Source of the DNA: Aureimonas sp. AU20
Lineage (GTDB): Bacteria > Pseudomonadota > Alphaproteobacteria > Rhizobiales > Rhizobiaceae
Direction: 5' to 3'
Assembly: GCF_001442755.1 (NCBI RefSeq)
Contig: NZ_CP006367.1
Location: 3,534,001-3,598,000, forward strand
DNA: 64,000 nucleotides
Shown: piece after piece, positions 58,486 to 64,000 of the stretch
How the letters are laid out: every line of letters begins with the position of its first letter
How positions within the stretch are numbered: the first letter of the stretch is position 1
Position numbers and translations under genes: made by a program
Notes under the pieces: model-generated
The model's database searches: none
The model's input: the letters and a program-made list of their open reading frames with translations, nothing else
What the model was told of the DNA's origin: nothing

Positions 58486-58552
58486 GATGCTCGTCCTCGC
58501 GTTCCGCCGCCCCTCGTTTCAACTAGGGCGACCAGCCGCATTACCGCAGGGT

Positions 58553-58741
58553 TCAGCGCGAGAAATACAGGACGGCGACGATCACCGCGACGGCGAGCGC
58601 CTGCAGCATGACGCGCATGCGCATCAGCTTCTGCGAGGTGTTGCCCGGCCCGCCGTTCATCATGTTTCGCAGGCCGAGCAGCAGGACGACGGCCACCGAC
58701 ACCATGAGGATCAGGGCCAGAAAGGTGAAGAAGCTGGACAT
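58553..58741 (-). CDS. Small twin-transmembrane protein (HIG1-like)
   Basis: This 62-residue protein has two hydrophobic helices (about 5-24 and 45-60) joined by NMMNGGPGNTSQKLMRMRVMLQ, resembling the HIG1 domain; such proteins usually sit beside the PduO-type adenosyltransferase gene in Rhizobiales. HIG1 proteins in other organisms associate with respiratory complexes, but the role here is unknown. Confidence 0.85.
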   Translation of the reverse strand: MSSFFTFLALILMVSVAVVLLLGLRNMMNGGPGNTSQKLMRMRVMLQALAVAVIVAVLYFSR

Positions 58742-58856
58742 GGTGCGTTCCGCGGCCGGAAGGGCCTTGCCGAGATATAGACCGTGCGACCGGCCGGCGC
58801 GAGCGCTTGCGACCTTGAGACCGCTCGACGCCCGTTGGGCCGATCCGACCGGATCG

Positions 58857-59780
58857 TCAAACCGTCTGCGAAACCCTGTCCTTGGTCTCGGCCTTGCGCT
58901 TGGGCGGCCGCGTCGCCAGCCAGACCCCGGCCGCCGCGACGACCATGCCGAGAAGCTGGATCGGCGTCAGCCGCTCGCCGAACAGGACGAAGGCCATGAA
59001 GGCGGTGACGGAGGGCACGAGATAGAAGAGCGAGGCGACGCTCGACACCGAACCGTTTCGGATCAGGAGAAGCAGGAGCAGCACCGCGCCGATCGACAGG
59101 GCGAGCGTCAGCCAGAGGAGCGACAGGACGAGTTCAGCCGTCCAGTCGATGTGCATCGTCTCGGAGGCGAGCGCCGCGACGAGAACCGGCACGAGGGCGC
59201 CGGCATATTGCGCCGCCGCGCCGACGCGAAGGTCCAGCCCCGTGACGAAGCGCTTCTGCCAGACCGTGCCGAGCGCGATGGCGGCGACGCCGAGGAGCGC
59301 GGGCACGAGCGTCCGCGCCCCGAAGGCCGCGCCCGTGCCGAGCTTGGGCGCCACGACCAGGAAGACGCCGACGAGGCCGATCAGAAGGCCGACCTGATGG
59401 CGCCGCGTCAGCTTTTCCCCCAGCGCGACGCGCGCGATCACGGCCGTCAGGAACGGTTGCAGCCCCGCCACCAGCGCGACGATGCCGGCCGGCAGGCCAT
59501 GGCGCACGGCATAGAACACGCCACCGAGATAAACGCCGTGAATGAGGCTGCCGGCGAAGGTGGCATGGGCGAGCGGGCGCAGCGGGACCCCGCCGCTCGC
59601 CCTCACGAGCACCCAGCCGACCGGCAGCAGCAGGATCAGCGCCAGCGCGAAGCGAAGCGCCAGGAAGGTGAAGGGCTCGGCATGGGGCATGGCGTAGCGC
59701 GCGCCGACGAAGCCGGTGGACCAGAGAAGCACGAAGACGGCGGGAAAGAACGGCACGAGCCGGTTGGTCAGGCCAGTCAC
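58857..59780 (-). CDS. EamA/DMT family transporter
   Basis: This 307-residue protein has ten hydrophobic helices in two EamA repeats (VFVLLWSTGFVGARYAMPHAEPFTFLALRF at the start). The substrate is unknown. There is no suitable ATG; a GTG at 59780 lies nine bases after GGGGGAG and starts just before the first helix. A longer frame upstream has arginine-rich, non-family sequence. Confidence 0.85.
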   Translation of the reverse strand: MTGLTNRLVPFFPAVFVLLWSTGFVGARYAMPHAEPFTFLALRFALALILLLPVGWVLVRASGGVPLRPLAHATFAGSLIHGVYLGGVFYAVRHGLPAGIVALVAGLQPFLTAVIARVALGEKLTRRHQVGLLIGLVGVFLVVAPKLGTGAAFGARTLVPALLGVAAIALGTVWQKRFVTGLDLRVGAAAQYAGALVPVLVAALASETMHIDWTAELVLSLLWLTLALSIGAVLLLLLLIRNGSVSSVASLFYLVPSVTAFMAFVLFGERLTPIQLLGMVVAAAGVWLATRPPKRKAETKDRVSQTV

Positions 59781-60038
59781 GACATCTCCCCCTTCACTCC
59801 AGGCCACGCCGCGCACTGACGCTCGGCCCATCGTCGGCGTTTTCGCAGCGCCAATCTCGGGCGGCCCAGAACACGCGCTTGAAGGGCGCGGCTGAAGGCG
59901 GCCTGCGCGCCCGGCCCCCGCCAAACGCTCTCGTGATCGGCGATAGCAGGTGTGGCACATCGGCGGAAGACGGCGCGCGGTCGGCGATCGAAGAGCGGCG
60001 GAAGCCTCTCTTGCATGTTCACGCCGCGCCGCGATTGC
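59781..60038. other. Intergenic stretch upstream of the DMT transporter
   Basis: No convincing gene or known RNA is seen in these 258 bp. They must hold the DMT transporter promoter. An 81-codon arginine-rich frame on the minus strand ends in a GTGA overlap with the transporter start but has no protein-like character. Together with R4 and 72 bp of leader this makes a 553-bp gene-free gap. Confidence 0.5.
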
Positions 60039-60261
60039 TAAGAGACTGTTTGACAACTCGGCGGTGGAGGGCCGACGAGTGATTTTTCGTCGCTCGCGAG
60101 GCGCCAAACTTAAGTGATGCGAGGGCGCATCGGCGAGGATTGGCAACGGTCCATGCGGACGGGCGAGACATCTGCCGCGCTTGCGCGGCATGTCTCGCCC
60201 TGGGGCGGCGGCGGAAAAGCACCGGCGGACCGACCCGACCGGGTTGTCAAACAGTCTCTAA
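60039..60261. repeat. Dispersed intergenic element R4 (type B ends, 223 bp)
   Basis: The ends TAAGAGACTGTTTGACAAC (from 60039) and GTTGTCAAACAGTCTCTAA (to 60261) are near-perfect inverted repeats. The inside has the family core CTTAAGTGATGCGAGGGCGC at 60110-60129 with the hairpin GATGCG-AGGG-CGCATC (60116-60131), plus an extra palindromic insert (GGGCGAGACAT...ATGTCTCGCCC, around 60160-60202) not found in R1-R3. No coding potential. It is the longest copy in the window. Confidence 0.88.
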
Positions 60262-60333
60262 GGAAGAGGCTCCATCGCGCCGACCCCTGCCCTCGTACCC
60301 CTTCCCCGCGCCCGTCCTGTCGGAAAGCCGTTC

Positions 60334-61314
60334 ATGAGCCTCGTTCTGTCCATCGTCGCGCCGATCTTCATCCTGATCGGGCTCGGCGCGCTCGTGGCGA
60401 AGCTGAAGCTCCTGCCGGCGACCACGGGCGAGGCGCTGACGCAGTTCGTCTTTCTGGTCGCGGTTCCCGCGCTGATGTTCCGCACGCTCGCCACGGCCGA
60501 TTTCGGCGAGGCCAATCCCCTGTTCCTGTGGGCCAGCTATTTCGCCGGCGTCGTGCCCAGCTTCGCGCTCGGCATGGTGGCGGCGCGCCGGCTGGCTGGG
60601 GCGGACCGGCGCACGGCGGTGATCTCCGGCGTTTCCGCCTCCTTTTCCAATCTCATCTTCGTCGGGATTCCGGTGGCGGAGCGCGCCTTCGGACGCGAAG
60701 GGCTCGACGTGCTGGCGCTCATCATCTCGATCCACCTGCCTGTGATGATGACGGCCTCGACCCTGCTTCTGGAGCGCGCGGCACTTGCCGACGCGCGGGC
60801 CGGCACGGCGAGCGGTCTTACAAACGGCTCGGCGCCCGCCGTCTCGCTCCGGCGCACGTTGGGGCAGATCGGGCGCAACCTGTCGCGCAACGCCCTGGTC
60901 TACGGCCTCCTCGGTGGCGCGCTCTGGCGTCTCACCGGCCTGCCGCTGACGGGGCCTGTCGGCGAGGTGCTGCGGCTTCTCAGCGTCACGGCCGGCCCCA
61001 TCGCGCTTTTCGCGGTCGGCTTCTCGCTGCCGCGCTACCCCATTCGCGGCGCGCTCCGCGCCCCGGTGGCGATAACCGCGCTGGCGCTTCTCGTTCAGCC
61101 GCTGGCGGTGCTCCTCGTCGGCTCGTTGCTTCTGCCGCCGCTCTGGCTCGCGGTGGCCGTGGTCGCCGCCGCCTCGCCCACCGGCGTGAACGCCTATCTC
61201 TTCGCCACCTATTTTCGCGCCGGCGAGGGCCTGTCGGCCAGCGTCATCGTGGTTTCCACCGTGGCGGCGGCGCTGACGCTAACGGGCTGGATCGCCCTCA
61301 TGACATCGGTTTAA
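60334..61314 (+). CDS. AEC family transporter
   Basis: This 326-residue auxin-efflux-carrier-type protein has about ten hydrophobic helices with the usual GGALWRLTGLPLTGP cross-over and the late VAAASPTGVNAYLFATYF segment. The substrate is unknown; rhizobial relatives move dicarboxylates or amino-acid derivatives. Its TAA stop (61312-61314) lies inside the left end of repeat R2, 2 bp from the repeat boundary. Confidence 0.9.
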   Translation: MSLVLSIVAPIFILIGLGALVAKLKLLPATTGEALTQFVFLVAVPALMFRTLATADFGEANPLFLWASYFAGVVPSFALGMVAARRLAGADRRTAVISGVSASFSNLIFVGIPVAERAFGREGLDVLALIISIHLPVMMTASTLLLERAALADARAGTASGLTNGSAPAVSLRRTLGQIGRNLSRNALVYGLLGGALWRLTGLPLTGPVGEVLRLLSVTAGPIALFAVGFSLPRYPIRGALRAPVAITALALLVQPLAVLLVGSLLLPPLWLAVAVVAAASPTGVNAYLFATYFRAGEGLSASVIVVSTVAAALTLTGWIALMTSV

Positions 61315-61479
61315 GAGCACCTAACAAAAATCTCGCGGGGTCGGCTGGTCGGGTCTTTCCGCCGGGGACTTCGTCGCGAATGCTCGCCGATGCCGCCGGC
61401 ATCGACTGCGCTTCGCTCCTCGTCCCCGACGAAAATTCCTCGACCATCCTCCGCCCAGACATTTTGTTAGGCGCTCTAA
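61311..61479. repeat. Dispersed palindromic intergenic element R2 (type A ends, 169 bp)
   Basis: Inverted ends TTAAGAGCACCTAACAAAA (61311-61329) and TTTTGTTAGGCGCTCTAA (to 61479) bound an element that aligns in reverse orientation with R1 over its full length. The core hairpin is GATGCC-GCC-GGCATC (61389-61403). It fills the whole gap between the convergent AEC transporter and gluQ, and both of their stop codons (TAA at 61312, TAG at 61476-61478) are made of element bases. Confidence 0.92.
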
Positions 61480-62363
61480 GCGGAAAGACCCACCATCCGG
61501 CGGATGTCGGCCGGCGTCAGCCCGGCCTCGCCCAGCGCGCGGACGGCGCCGGCATTGCCGCTCTTGGACAGCTTGCGACCGTCCTCGTCCAGGATCAGCT
61601 CGTGGTGGTGATAGCGCGGCGCGGGCAGGCCGAGCAGGGCTTGGAGCAGGCGGTGAACCGAGGTGGACGGCAGGAGATCGCAGCCGCGCACCACGTCGCT
61701 CACACCCTGCAGCGCGTCGTCGACGGTCACGGACAGGTGGTAGCTCGTCGGCAGGTCCTTGCGCGCCAGCACGACGTCACCCCACAGCGCGGGCTCGGCC
61801 AAAACCTCGTCCTCCGCCCCGTTGCCGGTCTCGGTGAAGCGCAAGGGCCCTTCGATGCGCACCAGCGCCGCCGTCATGTCGAGTCGCCAGGCGAAGGGCT
61901 GACCATCGGCGATGCGCGCCCGCCGCTCGGCCGGCGACAGGTCGCGGTCGAGGCCGGGATAAAGCGGCGCGCCATCGGGGTCGCGCGGCCAGGGCGCGCC
62001 CTCCCGCTCCTCGTGAAAGGCGGCGAAGGCCTTCACCTCGCCCCGCGTCATGAAGGCGGGATAGACTAGCCCCGCCTCGCGAAGCGCCGAGAGCGCGGCC
62101 TCGTAGTCCGCGAAGTGCGCGCTCTGCCGGCGCGGCGGCGCGTCGGGCGAAAGACCCAGCCATTCGAGATCGGCCAGGAGCCGCGCCTCCAGCGCGGGCG
62201 TGCAGCGGGCGCGGTCGATATCCTCCAGCCGCACGAGGAAGCGCCCGCCCACGGCGCGCGCCAGATCGTGATTGAGAAAGGCGGAATAGGCATGGCCGAG
62301 ATGCAGGAGCCCGTTGGGGCTTGGGGCAAAACGGAAGATGCGCGGGGCGGACAGCGGGTTCAT
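61476..62363 (-). CDS. gluQ: Glutamyl-Q tRNA(Asp) synthetase
   Basis: This 295-residue GluRS-like protein attaches glutamate to the queuosine base of tRNA(Asp). The class I motifs are HLGHA in FAPSPNGLLHLGHA and KLSKS near residue 262. It lacks the anticodon-binding domain, as expected. The cysteines of the zinc site known in E. coli YadB are not present, a variation common in alphaproteobacteria. Its presence agrees with a queuosine transporter elsewhere in the window. Confidence 0.92.
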   Translation of the reverse strand: MNPLSAPRIFRFAPSPNGLLHLGHAYSAFLNHDLARAVGGRFLVRLEDIDRARCTPALEARLLADLEWLGLSPDAPPRRQSAHFADYEAALSALREAGLVYPAFMTRGEVKAFAAFHEEREGAPWPRDPDGAPLYPGLDRDLSPAERRARIADGQPFAWRLDMTAALVRIEGPLRFTETGNGAEDEVLAEPALWGDVVLARKDLPTSYHLSVTVDDALQGVSDVVRGCDLLPSTSVHRLLQALLGLPAPRYHHHELILDEDGRKLSKSGNAGAVRALGEAGLTPADIRRMVGLSA

Positions 62364-62455
62364 GGGTTCCTATCTAGAGGCACACGAGCCGGGACGGGAG
62401 GCGGGCGGTGATTCGCGGCAAGGCTATTCGCATGGCGGAGGGGAGCATCGACACG

Positions 62456-63145
62456 ATGGAAAACGGGGCGATCCGAACCGAGGCCGACATCGCGCGGGCG
62501 CTGGCCGCCCTCATGGAGGCCGATCCGCGCCTTGGGCCCGTGCTGGCGCGGGCGGGCGAGGTGCCGCTGCGCCGGAGCGCCGGGGGCTTGCGCGGCCTTC
62601 TCGGCACGATCGTCGCCCAGCAGGTCTCGCGGGCGAGCGCCGATGCCATCTTCGCCCGCTTCGCGCAGGAGGTCGATCTCGACGACGCGAGTGCGCTCAA
62701 CGCCGCGCCGGACGAGGCGCTGCGCCGCGCCGGCCTATCCCGCCCCAAGATGCGCACCGTGCGCGTCATTGCCGAGGCCGTGGCGAGCGGCGCCTTGGAT
62801 TTCAACAGGTTGCAGAGGCTCGACGCGGCGGGCGCCATCGCTGAGATGACGGCCGTCCACGGCATCGGCCGCTGGACGGCGGAATGCCATCTCCTTTTCG
62901 CGCTCGGCCATCCCGACGTGTTTCCGGCCGGCGACCTCGCGCTACAAATCGCCGTTGCCGATGCGCTGGATCTTCCCGAACGGCCGAAGGAAAAGCCGCT
63001 GGCGGCCATCGCCGCACTCTGGTCGCCGCACCGCGCCACGGCCGCCCGCCTGTTCTGGAGCTATTACCATGCGCTGACGCGGCGGGACGCCGCACCCGTC
63101 GAACCCGAGATCGGAGCCAGTCCGGGGGCGACCAATTGTGCATGA
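62456..63145 (+). CDS. DNA-3-methyladenine glycosylase, AlkA-like
   Basis: This protein of about 229 residues is an HhH-GPD DNA glycosylase: the hairpin is MTAVHGIGRWTAEC and the catalytic aspartate lies in FPAGDLALQ. It excises alkylated bases. Starts at 62408 (GTG), 62432 and 62456 are possible; the last follows GGAGGGGAG by 10 nt. It is divergent from gluQ. Confidence 0.88.
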   Translation: MENGAIRTEADIARALAALMEADPRLGPVLARAGEVPLRRSAGGLRGLLGTIVAQQVSRASADAIFARFAQEVDLDDASALNAAPDEALRRAGLSRPKMRTVRVIAEAVASGALDFNRLQRLDAAGAIAEMTAVHGIGRWTAECHLLFALGHPDVFPAGDLALQIAVADALDLPERPKEKPLAAIAALWSPHRATAARLFWSYYHALTRRDAAPVEPEIGASPGATNCA

Positions 63146-63291
63146 AAGGGGCTAACCCCTTCCAAGGCTTCACAAAGGCGACATGTTGGAGCACGATAGT
63201 GCAGACGCATTAGAAACGAGCATGAGCATACGGTTCGCAGGGCCGGCTGCCGTTCTTGCGATACCGCTGCCTTGCGTGAAGGAGAGTATCC

Positions 63292-63852
63292 TTGACGATC
63301 GCAGTGCCGTCCAACTTGTCTCCCGCGCTCGTTCTGAACGCGGACTTTCGGCCGTTGAGCTACTATCCCCTGTCGCTCTGGTCCTGGCAGGATGCCATCA
63401 AGGCCGTATTCCTCGATCGCGTGACCATTCTCGCGGAGTATGATCGCGCGGTCCATTCGCCGACCTTTTCGATGCGCCTGCCCTCGGTGGTCTGCCTCAA
63501 GACCTATGTGAAGCCGGCGCGCCATCCCGCCTTCACGCGCTTCAACGTCTTCCTGCGCGATCGCTTCCAGTGCCAGTATTGCGGCTCGCCGCACGAGCTG
63601 ACCTTCGACCACGTCATTCCGCGCTCGCGCGGCGGCCTCACCACCTGGGAAAACGTCGTCACCGCCTGCTCGCCCTGCAACCTGAAGAAGGGCGGCCACA
63701 TGCCGAAGGACGCCGGGATGCATCCGCATCAGGTGCCCTACCAGCCGACCGTGCACGACCTGCACAACAATGGCCGGCTGTTTCCGCCCAACTTCCTGCA
63801 TGAAAGCTGGCTCGACTATCTCTACTGGGATTCCGAACTCGACCCTGAATAG
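63292..63852 (+). CDS. HNH endonuclease domain protein
   Basis: This 186-residue protein has a complete HNH site: C94/C97 (CQYC), H107 (FDHVIPRSRGG), N121 and C126/C129 (CSPCN). The start PALVLNADFRPLSYYPLSLWSW is that of a conserved chromosomal HNH family in alphaproteobacteria, not a defence cassette. The cellular role is unknown. It begins with TTG at 63292 after GGAGAG (63281-63286). The upstream 146 bp include a small hairpin (AAGGGG/CCCCTT at 63146-63161). Confidence 0.9.
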   Translation: MTIAVPSNLSPALVLNADFRPLSYYPLSLWSWQDAIKAVFLDRVTILAEYDRAVHSPTFSMRLPSVVCLKTYVKPARHPAFTRFNVFLRDRFQCQYCGSPHELTFDHVIPRSRGGLTTWENVVTACSPCNLKKGGHMPKDAGMHPHQVPYQPTVHDLHNNGRLFPPNFLHESWLDYLYWDSELDPE

Positions 63853-63871
63853 ACCTCGCCCGATCCCCCTC

Positions 63872-64000
63872 TCAGTTCGTTCCGAACCGATCGCCGCGCG
63901 CGAAGGCGCCGCGAAGGGCGACTGTGGCCAGGATCGCGGAGAGGATGGCGTTCCATCCGGCGAGCGACAGGCCGAGAATGCGCAGGGCCGCCTCCGTGCA
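63872..64000 (-). CDS. dsbB: Disulfide bond formation protein B, C-terminal part
   Basis: The last 43 codons of a minus-strand gene run off the right edge. The visible sequence CTEAALRILGLSLAGWNAIL matches the end of the DsbB four-helix membrane protein, which re-oxidises DsbA using ubiquinone. The rest of the gene, including the first cysteine pair, lies outside the window. Confidence 0.72.
   Translation of the reverse strand, partial: CTEAALRILGLSLAGWNAILSAILATVALRGAFARGDRFGTN

Noticed and set aside
59777..60022. An 81-codon minus-strand frame whose stop overlaps the DMT transporter start (GTGA)
   Set aside because: The product is arginine-rich with no hydrophobic core or family resemblance, typical of chance frames in GC-rich DNA.
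63292..63852. HNH protein as part of a defence system
   Set aside because: It belongs to a conserved chromosomal alphaproteobacterial family with normal composition and no defence neighbours.

Overview
The window is GC-rich chromosomal DNA from an alphaproteobacterium of the order Hyphomicrobiales (Rhizobiales). The evidence is protein content and gene order: comF-grxC-nitrilase-DUF1178, argJ beside a GNAT and a Nudix gene, argJ-parvulin-secA, accA / xerD / aroKB, bolA / J-domain gene / cobST / rpmB, hisC-tyrC facing metXW, ftsEX near hpt, and argH-lysA-TIGR02302. An Aurantimonadaceae-type genus (Aureimonas and relatives) is my best guess, but it is an inference. There are no rRNA genes, tRNA genes, CRISPR arrays or recognisable insertion-sequence transposases.

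Layout. 0.1-8.7 kb holds a minus-strand run (comF, grxC, amidase, DUF1178, two DUF1289 genes), a methyltransferase, a Flp-type pilin, Nudix and GNAT genes, argJ and a periplasmic parvulin. 9-12.5 kb holds secA and a frameshifted nucleotidyltransferase. 12.5-24 kb holds a YafK-like L,D-transpeptidase relative, accA, xerD, aroKB, bolA and cobST. 24-30 kb holds yhhQ behind a likely preQ1-I riboswitch, rpmB, a PhzF protein and a serralysin-like RTX metalloprotease with six C-terminal repeats. 30-36 kb is more accessory: a YddG-like exporter, a lower-GC HNH gene, gloB with a cupin gene, an aldo/keto reductase and a secreted hydrolase behind a 43-bp palindrome. 36-47 kb holds metXW, hisC-tyrC, an acyltransferase, ftsEX, hpt and a CpdR-like regulator. 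47-64 kb holds tam, TIGR02302, lysA, argH, tlpA, an etfBA-hbd operon, a PduO-type adenosyltransferase, transporters, gluQ, an AlkA-like glycosylase, an HNH protein and the 3' end of dsbB.

The most unusual signal is not a gene. Six intergenic positions carry members of one dispersed palindromic repeat family of about 60-220 bp. Two kinds of inverted terminal repeat surround a shared core whose small hairpin shows compensatory base changes between copies. One copy is a hybrid with one end of each kind. Four element ends coincide with the stop codons of flanking genes (mutT, the AEC transporter, gluQ, hbd). Other regulatory signals are the preQ1-I candidate before yhhQ, a LiuR-like operator over the etfBA promoter, the 43-bp palindrome before the secreted hydrolase, and a terminator whose loop contains the tyrC stop codon. 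I see no multi-gene undescribed system; the repeat family is the best candidate for something new.
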